Shown one piece after another: positions 12,280-25,170 of a stretch of 64,000 nucleotides of DNA. Origin of the DNA: Nemophila menziesii. Lineage: Eukaryota; Streptophyta; Magnoliopsida; Boraginales; Hydrophyllaceae. The position numbers and the translations under genes were made by a program. The stretch's first letter is position 1, and every line of letters begins with the position of its first letter. The notes beneath the pieces are model-generated. The model made no database searches and had not been told where the DNA came from. It saw only the letters and a program-made list of their open reading frames with translations. The DNA is taken from the NCBI GenBank assembly GCA_029959085.1, contig JARWIR010000031.1, positions 1,054,001 through 1,118,000 on the forward strand. Reading direction: 5' to 3'.

Positions 12280-12866
12280 AAAGGTTCGGCTAAGATAGTA
12301 ACAAGAACAATGGGTATGAGTAGGGCGAGTGATATAATAGTTAAGGAGTGGTTAGAAGCTACATTACCTTATATAAGAATATACGATAAAGAGCAAGTAA
12401 CAACTATTCTTGACCATTCTTTAATAATAGACATGATTTACTAGAAGAAGTATGTGCAATGGCTATAGTAGCTAGATCTTTTCTTCATCCAAAACCAACA
12501 AGATGAGGTATATACTAAAAGCTCTTGATAATCTAATAAAGGTTGGTAGAGAAGAACATACTAGCTCAGGCTTAGAACTTCTGGCTCTCGTGGGTCATAG
12601 AATTCTGTTGTTTTTGGAAGCTGGCGGCAAAGTTCATCGGATGTGGCGGCTATGCCATCGATTCAGCGGGAGGGAGTAGATTGAAACCATTATCGGGTAC
12701 TTCGGGGTCGCAAGGAAGTGGTGGTCAGATTGGTGAACGGGTAAATCGGGAAATTCATCTTCGACTAGGAGGTATTCGAATAAGATATTTCCGAAATTGT
12801 TGGATTAGAATGATGTTGTGGATAGAAGGATTATTCCGTGATGATGATTATAAATTCTTTACTAAT
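12280..12866 (+). pseudogene. LRR receptor-like kinase C-terminal fragment (At2g16250-like), unit a1
   Basis: Starts after a TTTTAG acceptor-like site at 12279 and encodes the end of a kinase domain plus a Ser/Gly-rich tail: KEWLEATLPYI, IYDKEQVTTIL, LLEEVCAMAIVARS, HPKPTR, then YILKAL, REEHTSS, SSRGS, SGTSGSQGSGGQ. This order matches the C-terminus of At2g16250-type LRR receptor kinases of the plasma membrane. It has a 1-bp deletion near 12434 (in IIDEDLL), a frameshifting loss after PTR, TGG to TAG after SSRGS, and a 4-bp deletion near 12570. There are no LRRs, no membrane segment and no kinase catalytic motifs. Non-functional. Confidence 0.85.
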
Positions 12867-13680
12867 AATCAGTGACTTTCTTGTCAGGTTTTGTTATTAT
12901 TTGGGGTGTTTGCATAGTAGTTAAAAGGTTAATAGCATAGGTAACACTGAATGGGCAAGTGAGATTTGGTTGGTTTTTGGAATTTGAAACAACACATCAA
13001 TGGTTGGTTAGCTAGTGGTTCTTCTTTCTTCTTCACTTGTTTTGTTTCTCGAAAAATGTAAATTATAATTGATTTTTTGATTTCTCTATCTCTTCTAAAT
13101 TGGGAGGAGAAGACAACAAAATTGTATTATTATTTATGTGAATTGACTCGGTTACTAAAATTGAAATTCAACAATTCCCATCATGCATAAGCAAATACGG
13201 TTGAAAGTGTTCAGTTTAGTTGCTATCTTGGTAGTGGTTTGGTGCCAAGGGTTATGGTGGTGCAATAGAATAGGTTTCTTGTGTGGTACTTCTTTCATTA
13301 TTATTATTAATTATTATTAATAATATTATTACTATAATTACTATCTAGTGATATAGTTTTCGCACCTATTTTTTTACTCTAGCTTGTCTCTTTTTCAAAA
13401 CCTCCAAAGATAATCAAATTATTGTCACTACGGATATAAATGAGAAACTCTTTGGAACTCATTAGTATATAAATAAGCTTATTCTCTAATTTAAGTTTTG
13501 TTTAAACAGAGTTTGATTCAAGGTTTGATTAAACTGAGTTCGGTTCAAGCTATTATGAATAATAAATTAATATTTATTTATTTATAAATATATTAATGAA
13601 TTTCAAATATTAAATAGGAATTTGAATTTCTTTATTAACATTAAAAAATTCATATTATGGAATGTATATTTCATACATCC

Positions 13681-14038
13681 AGGAATTTCCGCTGCACCAT
13701 TTAAGAAACAAATTTTTCGTGAATCTCGAGTTTAGTTCGAAAAAAGATCTTTTAGATAATTTAAACAAACAAGTTTTGAAGTCGTATTTATGTTCAAAGA
13801 TGTTTCACTTTACAATTTAGGAAAAAAATTAATTGTGAAAAAGTCGAGTTTCGCTCAAAAAAAGATCTTTTGGAGAATTTAAACAAATAAGCTAGAACAA
13901 CTTACGTGTGTTCAAGGAAAGTTTGCTTCACCATTATTAAAACAAATATCCGTGAACAACTCGACTTTGGTTAGAAAAAAGACCTTTTCGAGAAGTTATC
14001 CAATGAAGCTTAAACGTCTTACTTACGTGAGTTCGACT
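13681..14038. repeat. ~110-bp minisatellite, 3 copies, unit b1
   Basis: Copies start near 13681, 13796 and 13914. The third b-type copy (with GACTTTGGTTAG) is the one in which the 6.8-kb deletion ends in the 8.1-kb units. Confidence 0.8.
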
Positions 14039-16220
14039 CTGGTCCTCTCGAGAAATTAAAACAAGCTTGCACATCTAGTTTACGATACAACTAGTTTACA
14101 ACCACCATGGATAGAGCACCAAATATGTTATGGTCACCACTTGTATTTCTTTTGACTTTTCTTCCCTAAAAACACTATAATCTCATCTCATTTTTTATTT
14201 CTTACTCTCCTACGAAAAGTTGCACCCCTTAAATGTTATAGCTATACAAATTAATATCCATAGATGGAGCTCTACAAGTGTTTTCCATTGGTTTATTTAT
14301 ATATCCAAAAGTGAAATATGGTAATTTCTTGAAGCAAAAATCTATTTTCCGTACATATCTAAATTTTTTTTGTTAGTATTTGATCAAAGGCTTGAGTTAG
14401 AGTGTGAGTTTTTAACATAAAGGGTAAAGGAAAAAAGCCAGCTTTCATGGCGGTTTCTATTGGGCTTGAAAGTGATATAATTTACACACTAGATACCTTT
14501 ATTCTCCACACTCATAAATTGTTATAATTAATATAATAGTAAGAAAATCATTCTCTACCGGAAATTTAAAATTAATATAAAATGTTCAACTAGTGTAATA
14601 ATATAATATAACAAGTAAAAGATAGCAATTAACAAGTATCCATTAGATAAAGCTCGATTTGCTTAGCTCAACAAATTATTATGCAAATGTTGTATTCTAA
14701 TTAAGGGGAAATTGGGTTAAACCCATTAGTCAGGATTCAAAGATCTACCTAAGTCTCTTTCAAGTACGTTAGAGGCTATTTCTTAAAATCTGATACCTTT
14801 ACCGAGTGATCCTAAGTCTAGTAAGAGTGATAGATTTATCCCCATATTAGATATTACGGTTGTTACAATCTTTGGATTCTATATCACCTACCACAATTAT
14901 ATATCTTTTTCAGTTCATATACTTCATCCTAATTGATAGACTAAGATCTGGGGAAATTCCTGATGGTTAATTTGTATGGAATATATATACTAAAATTAAG
15001 AGATGTATATATTTGGTGACCAGTAATCAATTCAATCAAATACTCATAATATCATAATCATCAAATAATTACAAGCAAATAATATTATTCATAAAGTAGC
15101 AATTCAAGCTACAAACATGTTTATCTCATTTTGAGCTTGATAAAATTCGTACTAAATTTTTAGTCTTATAATTATTACAAAATGATTCTCGAAGGTAGCT
15201 TAAGGCCGACCTCTTAAAATGACTACGAGTTGGACACCTAGGAAAAAATTGTTTGGCTGCCAAATTGGCTCTTTTCAAAGAAGATCCCTTTTCACTTCAT
15301 TAATTAACCTTTTCTTAAGTTCCTTCTAATTCTATTCAAAAACCACAATCAAATATCTTTTATGTCTATCTCTCATGTATTTTGAACCAATAGCTCACTA
15401 AAATCCCTATCCTCTTCCCACTCTTGAATATTTGTATTAATTACTCATGCAATACAAAATTATAGATTGTGATAAAAACTCTTAGTTTGTGTTATGAAGT
15501 ACTTAAACATAAAAAAATGACAAAAAAAAAATTAGCACCCAAAATCCGACCTTTGCCACATGTTGATTCAGAACCTTTAAATATTTTGCGAGATCACTCC
15601 CCTCCAACATCTATCTCCTCGACCCTCTCTTAAATATTTTTACTAAATTTTCATATAATACACAATTATAGATTGTAATAAAAACTCTTATTTTGTATTA
15701 TAAAGTACTTAAACATATACAAATCTCAAAAATAGTAGCACTCAAAATCAGACCTTTCGTGTTGATTCGGAGCCTTAAAATCTTTTAAGCTATGATGAAC
15801 CACACTTCTTTTGATTGATCTTATTATTTACAAACATTACGAAGATAACAATTTTTGGATGGACATTAGTAGAAGATACAATGTTACTTATTGTTTCAAT
15901 GGCTAGGGTTTTGAACTGTAAAAGAGCACAAACACTTCTCTTCTCCATCTGACAAATATATAATTCAAACAATGTTAAACAAATATCCTAAGCTAAAGTA
16001 TTAGATAAAAAGTAATATATGAGAATATTTAAATGCACGGATAGCAGTTGTGAAACCAACATATATCCACAAGACCTCGGGCATATAGATATACTATTGG
16101 TTCTCAATCAAATTTAGGATAATTAATTCAATTGAATTAAACTCTCTAATTACAAATATAAATAATAATTAATTTAATCAATTAAATAAAAGAAAATCTC
16201 ACTGATTTAACAATGGTGAC

Positions 16221-16352
16221 TTAGTATCTAAGATCAAATGTCTTTTTATGTTTTATGCACAGGGCAAACCTTGACACCTTTCTAAACCTCCTTAGACCAA
16301 TTGTTATCTTGAAACTGTAGTGCCCTTGGACTGATATGCCTAAAGAATTCAT
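16221..16352 (-). other. 43-aa minus-strand ORF in the b-specific block, unit b1
   Basis: ATG at 16352 to TAA at 16221-16223. It begins MNSLGISVQGHYSFK and continues with a basic stretch (LRRFRKVSRF) and a short CIKHKK tail. It sits in a ~120-bp block that unit a lacks. The ORF has the same length in all five b-type copies, although flanking DNA has indels. It lies about 0.7 kb downstream of the minus-strand promoter-like cassette. No family recognised; a chance frame is possible. Confidence 0.25.
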
Positions 16353-17020
16353 TTATTTTGGTAGTTTAATGTGAATGTAATTGCTTGGAGTAAAATTCTA
16401 AAACAAGAATGCAATTAAAGATTACAAATGAAGAAAAATAAATTGGAAAAAACTTTTACAGCCCCTAGTCAGCCCCTAAACTAAGGCTACAACCCAAATG
16501 ATATGTATTTCTTTATGCAGTACTATTACTAAGACCTTAAATTATAATTTTTGAAATAATTATTTTTATAAAAATGTACATAAAACTCTTTATAAAAAAA
16601 TATTAACAAATATTTATGTTTTAACATAATAAAATTATGAATCTGCTCCACAAGATTATTTTATATTTTCCAAATAATAAGATAATGAAAATAATTTAGA
16701 ATATGAAAATAAGAAAACTCACATCTCCAATGAAGGTATGGGTTGGAAAACTTATATATATAATCTATATTTGAAATGTAATGGCCATAGATCGATATAT
16801 TAACCATTAAAGAACATAACATTGTTAGAGATAGAAGTCCTACACCAAGGCGTACAAAGAAAACAAAACTTTATACAAAGAAGGAGAAGGATGTATGCAT
16901 TGGAGAAAAAACTAGGTGGAATAGAATGGAAGAAGTCGATTTTTAGAGAGGAGAAAATGGACGGCGGTGTACAAAATGGTATGGTTTTTGTATGTATTAA
17001 TGTAAAATTGAAGACGGTGA

Positions 17021-17102
17021 TTAGGGTTTTAATGATGATGTGTGATATTTTGTAGGCCGATAAATTGTGTATATATAGGGAATTATATATACCCTAGGCC
17101 CA
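17021..17102 (-). promoter_or_regulatory. Minus-strand promoter-like cassette (site II + TATA + telo-box), unit b1
   Basis: Read on the minus strand: TGGGCCT (17096-17102), a TATATATA stretch (about 17070-17090), then AAACCCTAA (17021-17029), followed by a pyrimidine-rich leader-like stretch (CTTCTTCCATTC, TCTCCTCTC). Site II plus telo-box near a TATA box is the known arrangement of many plant ribosomal-protein and other housekeeping promoters. No recognised gene follows downstream (leftward), so it may be a relic promoter or may drive a non-coding transcript. The plus-strand 77-codon frame over this region (16822-17055) is probably antisense to the leader. Confidence 0.45.
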
Positions 17103-17879
17103 TTAATAACTTTCTCCTCCTCCTTATCTATTAAAACCGACCATATTACCTTGTATGCTTCTTCTTTCTCTTTTTTTTTCTGGGATGATTTTTATTTTTT
17201 TACCTTCTTGCCTAAATATGAAATTATAATATATCCATTTTTCTTATATACAGTCTTTTATGGTATGTATCATTTTTTTATAATATCATTCGTATGTTGT
17301 TGGATTTAGAGTGATTTAACATGTATATTTAGCTGAATATTCAAGAGATATTCGGTTGAAAAAATCGAACAGTATCACTAGAATAGTAAAAATAGATTTT
17401 TATATAAATTTAAAAGAAACGATTTTAAATTAAAAGTAAAACTACACTATAAAAGTAAATTGAAAACAACGAAACTTACATGGAAATTCATGTAAAGAGT
17501 GGTATTTTCTTTTCTAGAAACATTTTCCACCAGTTTCTCCATATACCAAAAAGAAAGATGATGATTTCATGAAGCAAAAACCTTTTGTCCACACGAACGT
17601 ATTATTATTATAAGATATAAAGGTAGAGTTCTTGTTAGGCACCAGATAGTTCACTGTCTATAAATACTCTAATAACAAACAAATCTCAAAAGTCTTAACA
17701 TGTTTAATACTAAATCGCTGATTTATATTTGAAATCATATGTACCATATATACTTAATATTATCAAATATATATATATATATATATAGTATTATAGATCT
17801 TGAATAATTTTATTTAGAAAAAATTTATACATATAAATATAAAAATGTGAATTGATTCATGACAAAAATTAGATCTATA

Positions 17880-17946
17880 ATCTAGAATGATTTTGTGAAT
17901 ATAATAATGATTTGGTGATAATGATGATTATAAATTCTATGTTAAT
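17880..17946 (+). pseudogene. Stump left by deletion of the kinase fragment, unit b1
   Basis: In unit a about 0.7 kb, with the whole kinase fragment, lies between TCTATAAT and TAGAATGAT. In b these two flanks are fused and only the last ~65 bp before the phase mark remain. The same fused stump is at about 32812-32876, 40895-40959, 49016-49081 and 63935-63998. Confidence 0.75.
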
Positions 17947-18380
17947 AATCAGTGACTTTCTTGTCAAGTTTTGGTATTATTTGGGGTGTTTGCATTGCAT
18001 GTAAAAGGTTAATAGGATGGGTAATACTGAATGGGCAAGTGATATTTCTTCAGGTGTTTGAATTTGAAAAAACACCTAGGTGGTTGGTTAGCTAGTGGAG
18101 TTCTTCTTTCTTCTGTCTTCTTCACTTGTTTTGTTTCACGAAAAATATAAATAATAATTAATTTTAAGCTCACTCTCTTTTTTAAATTTGGAGGAGAAGC
18201 AAACATTTTAATTTCATTTTTGTGAATTAACTCAGTTACTAAAATTGAAATTCAACAGTTCCCATCATGCATGAGCGGATTTAGTTTAAAGTGTTCAGTT
18301 TTTTTCTATCTTGGTAGTGGTTTGGTGTCAAGGGTTATGTGGTGCAATATAATAGGTTTGTGGTGTGGTACTTATTTCAT

Positions 18381-18411
18381 TATTATTATAATAATAATAA
18401 TAATAATAATA

Positions 18412-18442
<31 letters not shown>
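18381..18442. repeat. Inverted trinucleotide microsatellite (TAA)n(TTA)n, unit a2
   Basis: The tract switches from TAA repeats to TTA repeats in the middle, making it self-complementary. It is longer here than in the units at 33294 and 41391, a sign of replication slippage after duplication. Confidence 0.85.
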
Positions 18443-18443
<1 letters not shown>

Positions 18444-18846
18444 CTAGTGGTATAGTTTTCCCACCTATTTTTCAACTAAGGCTTGTCTTTTTTTCAAAAC
18501 ATCGAGAAAAGATTTTTTGCCACTAAGGATAAAAGGAGAAACTCTTTCGAATTCATTAGTTTATAAATAAGTTTAATCTCTAATTTAAGTTTTGTTTAAA
18601 CAGAGTTCGATTCAAGGTTTGTTTGAACTGAGTTCGGTTAAAGCTTTGTATGAACTAAGTTGGTTCAAACGAGTTTGTTAATTAATCGTTTATATTATGA
18701 TTTATAAATTAATATTTTATTTATTTGTAAATATATTGATGAATTTCAAATATTAAATAGGATTTTATAATTTCTTAAGATTTGATTTTTTATTAATATT
18801 AAACTTTTGATTATAGCTTATATATTTCATACATTATCAATTGTTT

Positions 18847-19204
18847 AAGGAAGTTTCGCTCCACCATTTAAGAAACAATTTTTTCATGAATCTCAAGTTT
18901 AGTTTGAAAAAAGATATTTTAGAGAATTTAAACAAACAAGCTAGAACATCTTACTTGTGTTCAAGGAAGTTTCGCTTTACCATTTATGAAACAAATTATC
19001 CGTGAACAAGTCGAGTTAGGTTCAAAAAAAGATCTTTCGAAGAAGTTAAACAAAAAAGCTATAAAATCTTACACGTGTTCAAGGAAGTTACGCTTCACCA
19101 TTTAAGAACTATATATCCGTGAACAACTCTAGTTTGGTTCGAAAAAAGGCCTTTTGGAGAAGTTAAACAAATAAGCTAAAACATCTTACTTACTTGAGTT
19201 CGAC
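18847..19204. repeat. ~110-bp minisatellite, 3 copies, unit a2
   Basis: Copies start near 18847, 18963 and 19081, with the a-type sequence. Confidence 0.8.
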
Positions 19205-20961
19205 TCTGTAGGTCTCGAGAAATTAAAACAAGATTTCACATCTAGTTTTCGATATACTCGTTTACAACCACCAGAGCACCAAATATGTTCTGGGGACCAC
19301 CTGTATTTATTTTGACTTTTATTCTCTATATACACCATAAACACATCTCACTTTTCATTTCTCTATACTTTTATGAATAGTTGCACCCTTTAACGTAATA
19401 ATTATAAAATTTAATATCCATAGATTGAGCTCTGTATATATTCAAAAGTAAAATATGGTGATTTCTTGAAGCAAAAATCTATTATCTATACATATATAGA
19501 TTTTTTTTTTTAGTATTTGATCAAACACTTTAGTTAGAGCGTGAGTTTTGCAGCATAAACGGCCAAGGAAAATAGTCAACTTTCATTGCGGTTGCTATCG
19601 GGCCTTGGGAGTGATATAATTCACATACTAGATACGTTTATTCCCCACATGTCTTAAATTGTCATAATTAATATAATAGTAAGAAAATCATTCTCTACGA
19701 GGAATGTAAAATTAATATAAAGTGTTCAACTAGTGTAATAATATAATATAACAAAGTAAAATATAGCATTTAACGAGTATATATTAGATACAACTCAAAC
19801 TGCTTAGCTTCACAAATTATTATGAAAATATTGTATTCTAATTAAGGGGGAATTGGGTTAAACCCATTAGTCGGGATTCAAAGGTCCACGTAAGTCTCTT
19901 CCCAGTACGCTATGAGGCTATTTCTTAATCTTAGATACCTTTACTAAGTGACCCTTAGTCTAGTAAGCGTGATAGATTCTAAGCACATATTAGATATTCT
20001 GGTTGTTACGATCTATGGATTCTATATCACGTAACACAATTATATATTTATTTCAGTTCATATACTTCATCGTGGGTGATAGTGTAAGATCTAGGGCAAT
20101 TCCTGAAGGGTATTTTGTATGGGACTAATTACTAAACATAAGATATGTATATATTCCGTGGCTAGCAATCAATTCAATTAAATAATCATAATATCAAAAT
20201 AATCGAATAATTATAAGCGAATAATATGATTCACAAAGTAGCAATCAAGCTACAAACATGTTTAGCTCATTTTGAGCTTGATGAAATTCGTACTAAATTT
20301 TTAATCTTATAATTATTACAAAATGATTATAAAAGATATTTTAGGGTTGACCTCTCAATAATGATTAAGAGTTGGGAACCTAGGAAAAATTCATTTGGCT
20401 GCTAAATTGGGGCTCTTGTCAAAGAAGATCAATCATTGAACCTTTTCTTAAGTTCCTTCTAATTCTTTTCAAAAAACCACATTCAAATTGAAGTCAAGCT
20501 CTCATGTATTTTGAACCGAATAGCTCACTTAGATCCGTCTCCTCTTCCATCTCTTGAAAATTTGTTTTAATTACTCATATAATACAAAATTTGTGATAAA
20601 AACTCTTAATTTATGATATGATGTACTTAAACATAAAAAAATGACAAAAAAAGTAGCAACGAAACTCAGACCTTTGCTAAGTGTTGATTCGGAGCCTTTG
20701 AATCTTTTGCGAGATTCCTTCTTCCAACATCTCTCTCCTCGTCCCTTTATTGAATAATTTTACAAATTACTCATGTAATACAAAATTTTGAATTGCTATA
20801 AAAAGTCTTAGTTTTGTGGTATAAACTAATTAAACATATACAATCACAAAAATAATAGCACTCAAAATCATACCTTTGTCTCGTGTTGATTAGGAACCTT
20901 TGAATCTCTTAGGAGATGATGAACCAGACTTCTTTTGATTGATTTAAAATTTTCCAACTTC

Positions 20962-21108
20962 ATGAAGATATCAATTTTTGGATGTACATTAGTAGCAGGT
21001 ACTATGTTACTTATGCTTTCAATGCCTAGGGTTTCTTCCTTACCGCATCATGGACCATGTAGTCATACAACTGTAAAGTGCACAAACACTTCTCTTTTCC
21101 ATCTGTAA
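20962..21108 (+). other. Short ORF (48 aa) resembling a secreted peptide precursor, unit a2
   Basis: MKISIFG start, hydrophobic core at about residues 5-21, a possible cleavage region near RVSSLP, then a short tail with Cys33 and Cys40. The stop is at 21106-21108. The differences from copies 3 and 4 that I could see are mostly amino-acid changing, which argues against strong purifying selection. Function unknown. Confidence 0.25.
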
Positions 21109-22080
21109 ATGAATGCTCACAATGAACCTAACAAATATAAAATGCTAACAATTTTAAACAAACATCCTAAGCTAAGGATTAGATAAAAATTTATATATGA
21201 GAGTGTTTAAATTTAAGGAAGGCAGTTGTGGAAGCAACATATATCCACAAGACATTCAACATATAGATCTAATATTGCTTCTCAATCAAATTTAGGCTAA
21301 TTAATTCAATTGAATTAAACTCCCCAATTCTAAATATATATAATGAATTAATTTAATCAATTGAATAAAAGTAAATCTAACTGATTTGACAATGGGCATT
21401 TTATACATATTGTGTTAATAAGACATTTTAATGTGAATGTAGATTCTTTAAGTGAAATTCTAATACAATAGATGCAATTAAAGATTGAAAATGAAGAAAA
21501 ATAAAAATGGAATCTTTTATAGCCCCTAATCCCCCAAAACTAAGGTTACACCCAAAGTGGTTTGTGTTTGTTTATGCAATATTATTGTTACAACCTCAAA
21601 TTATAATTTCTTAAATAATTATGTCTAAAGAAATGTAGGCAATGCATAAAAATAATCAAAACATGTACGTACAACATTTGGAAACATAAAACTCTTAAAA
21701 AAATAGATATTGACAAATTTTCATGTTTTAACACATAAAAATTATTTTCTATTTTCAAAATAATAAGATAATAAAAATAATTTAAAATATGGAAATAAGA
21801 AAACTCACATATTACGAAGCTTTGGGTTTTCTACATATAATCTATATTTAAAATATAATGGCCATAGATCAATTTGATATGTTCACAATTAAAAAACTGA
21901 ACTTGGTTAGAGATAGGAAAGAAAATAAAACTTTATACAAAGAAAGAGGATGATATACGCTTGAAAAAAAAAGATATAGAATAAAATGGAAGAATTCGAT
22001 TTCTAGAGAGGAGAAAATGGATTCGTGGTGTAAGAAATGGTATGGTCTTTGGTGTTTTTATGTAAAATTGAAAACGGCTA

Positions 22081-22177
22081 TTAGGGTTTGAAAGATGATT
22101 TATGATATTTTGTAGGCTGAGCACTGGTTCATCCAACCCCGGTTAAAAAATATTAGGCCCAATATTATCTTAGGCCT
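22081..22177 (-). promoter_or_regulatory. a-type version of the minus-strand promoter-like cassette, unit a2
   Basis: Telo-box at 22081-22089 and GGCCCA-type motif at 22155-22161, with a weaker TATA-like TATTTTTTAA between them on the minus strand. The a5 equivalent has its telo-box at 53186-53194. In a1 the telo-box is mutated (near 7049). Confidence 0.35.
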
Positions 22178-22881
22178 CCCCCTTACTATTAAAAATCAAC
22201 CATATTACCTTGGGGTTTAATGTTTTTACACAAGTAAAAAATCTAATATATATGCTGAAATATTTTCAGCATATTTTCATTTTATTTGGGCCAAACAGTT
22301 TATGTATGCTTCTTCTTTCTCTCATCCTTTTAGGATCTTTTCTATTTTTTCACCTTTATCCGAGAAACCCAACTCCATTTAATTATTTACTCTATTCTAA
22401 TACTTTATTAGCCTAAATATGAAATTATAATATATTCATTTTATTTATATACACCCTTTTGTGGTATGTGGTATTCTTTTTTTATGATTTCATCCATATG
22501 TTGCTGGATTTAGGGTGATTTTACATGTATATTTAGCTAATTATTCAAGAGATAATTTGATGGAAAGTCTAACAATATCACTATAAAGGTCAAAAATATA
22601 TTTCACATAAATTAAAAAGAAATAATTCTCAATTAAAAGTTATACTAAACTATTAAAAGACATTGAAAACAATGAAACTTACAGGAAAATTCAAGAAAAA
22701 CGAACGGTTACACGGAATTGAAAATTACGTTAAAAAGATATTCTGGGTCGTATCTATAATAGATGTTCAGCTATAGTAATATTAAAATATTATATGAGAG
22801 GAGAGTAGAGAGTAGAGTTTAGAGACTAGAGAGTAGTATTTTTTTCCGAATTCTTAATTTCGTTTATATTTATTATCTATT

Positions 22882-22998
22882 TACTCTAGAATAGTTTTTT
22901 CAATTCTCTCTAAAATAGTTTTTCCATTCTCTCTAGAATAGTTTTTTCTATTCTCCCTAAAATAGTTTTTTCATTCTCTCAAGAATAGTTTTTCCTCT
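22882..22998. repeat. ~24-bp palindromic minisatellite, unit a2
   Basis: Shorter array (about five units) at the same place as in a1. Confidence 0.85.
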
Positions 22999-24051
22999 TT
23001 TATAGAAATGCAAGTGACAAAGTCATTATTTATAGAAGAAATGGCAAGTCAAAAAACTGTCACATAAATGTTCATCAATAACTGGTGATAAAAGCTTTTC
23101 AATGTTCATTAAAGTCTACGGTTTTGTTGACCAAGCCTTGGTAACTTCTGTAATAGCTGAAATAAAGAGACATTAAGTCCTCATCAAGATAACGAAATAA
23201 TGTTAGATTAAATAATTCCCAATGGGTTTTTCCCGAATTCTAACATGAGACTATTAGAATACACACAGTCTTTTCCACATTTCACAAGAGGATGAAAAGA
23301 TTAATAGAATAAATTGTCTTTTATTTAATAATTCCAACAGTTTCTGTTTCTTCCTCTTTTCACGTTTTAGATCTAATTTATACTTACTAATGTTTTGTAT
23401 TTTGTTTTTCTTCCCGGTCCGTTTATTTTTAACTTTATTTTCTTAGGTGAGCAAAGTCTTCAAACTTATTCTTAATTTGTTTTTAGTTGTTACTTTTCTT
23501 TCATATGTTTGTTTGTTCATAAAATTATTTATTAATTTCTTTTTTAATTTTGAAATAGTTTGATTTGTGATTTTGAAATAGTTTTTTCTGATATCAAAAG
23601 TGTTTAATTTCTGTTTCCAAAGTATTATTTAAGGGAAGACATTTTTGCATTTACTCTGAATAATTGGTCCATGGATCTAACCGTTGAAATATTCATTATG
23701 GAATGTCTATGACAATTATGCATTAGGAACATATATCTTAGGTATTACATTAAACTTTAACTCTTTCTTTACTATTTTGTGGGGTTTGTAATCTTTCGAG
23801 ATCTCTTTTGGCTTTTTAACTTGAGCATTTATGGTTGCATTGGGGATTAAAAGAGGAGACAATTTTTTCGTATATTGTGTTGAAAGGGTGATAACACAAA
23901 TAAGGAAATATAAGACAAACAAAAATTAGTTAGATTTTATTCTGAAAATGGAAACCAATGGAGACGTTTTAATGGTAGTAAAAAAAGGCTTGACAACATG
24001 GAGTTGAATTAATTTCCACATTCTAAGTAAACTTTTGTCCGAATTAATATG

Positions 24052-25170
24052 TGTTGGCATATTGCCTCCTTCCGTAGGTTGTTTTAATGTGACAAATCCT
24101 CTTGTGATTAGTGTGTTTATTACTCTTTATATATATATATTCTATCTTGCACTATTTTTCATCAAAAACACTTTAAATATCATTCTTATTATGCCTTAAT
24201 ATTATATCTTAAGAAACTAATTCTCATACAAATACTTTTATTAATATCTTTGTATACATTGAGAATTAACCTTCATGATCAACTACAAATTTTTTTAGAA
24301 TGATTTTTCCAACAACTCTCTTGAAGAAAGTTGGTTCATCCGAGCATCATAGTAAAAGTTATACTTATTAGAGCGCGGACAGAGATTTCGTGTGGTACAC
24401 CACATGTTTGGGTTTTCTGTAGCAAATTGACTATATTTAGTATATTCATTGGGGTTTTATTTATATCCGTTAGACACATTCTTTATGACCGTTGGGAGCA
24501 TTTTTCATCTATAAAATGGAGTTCATTCAAGACATAACTTACACCATTCATCTTCCAACATCAAGGGGCTAATTGGTATCATTCAAGAAGGTGTCAAGAG
24601 CTATTAATAGTCAAAATCATTCTTAGTGTGCTATAAAGTCATATCCACTCTTTAGGAGTTCATCACTATTGATAAACCTTTCAAACACTTGTTTCTTCCT
24701 CTTAGTGTAGTCTTTGTAATAGATAGATTAAGAGAGTGTGTGAGTATAGAGATTATACTTGGTGTCCTTGTGTTGTGATTACACAAGAGTTTGCTTCGGG
24801 TTTTCGAAGTGGTTGTAAAAGGGTATTGTGTTCTCGCCTTGGTTAAGAGAGACACGGAAATTATTAAAGAAGCTTGGAAATCCTAAGGTGGCTACCTTAG
24901 GTAGTAGAGTAGGGAAATCGAACCACTATACATGCTTGCGTATTCTCTTTCCTAAACTATTTTATTCCGCACTCTATATGTTTGATTATATGCTTGTATG
25001 AATATCGTAGTTCTTATTATCTATTGTTCATTAGTCAAACTTATTGTCATCTAGTTTAGTAAGAGAATAAGATTTAAATTAGCTTTTAATTTTATTTACT
25101 TAAATTAAACTTAGGCGATTAATTTTCGTGGTCCTGTTCAACCCCCTTCTAGGACGTATGTAGGCTTTCA
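24052..25170 (+). mobile_element. Copia-type solo LTR with 5-bp target duplication, unit a2
   Basis: Same insertion as in a1: ATATG at 24047-24051 and 25171-25175 flanks TGTTGGCAT...CTTTCA. It is 1119 bp long, shorter chiefly because of its TA tract. The shared site and duplication show it was copied with the unit and not inserted again. Confidence 0.88.

Larger units (their letters stand above)
12867..17946 (+). repeat. Unit b1, short unit of the first higher-order repeat
   Basis: About 5.08 kb. It is colinear with unit a through the post-kinase region, minisatellite, ~185-bp duplication and promoter-like cassette, but clearly diverged from it. It lacks the ~4-kb block that carries the solo LTR in a (the corresponding join is near 17515) and lacks the kinase fragment (join near 17880). 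It is nearly identical to b2, the right parts of the two 8.1-kb units, and b5. No gene is recognised outside the sub-features. Confidence 0.9.

Noticed and set aside
16822..17055. 77-codon plus-strand frame present in all b-type units
   Set aside because: Antisense to the leader of the minus-strand promoter-like cassette. Its conservation follows from recent duplication, and its composition (Lys/Arg/Met runs) looks like read-through of pyrimidine-rich leader complement.
18009..18206. 65-codon minus-strand frame repeated in several units (also 32939, 41022, 49144)
   Set aside because: Lies in the region just after the kinase stop, has no recognisable domain, and its ends vary by indels between units.
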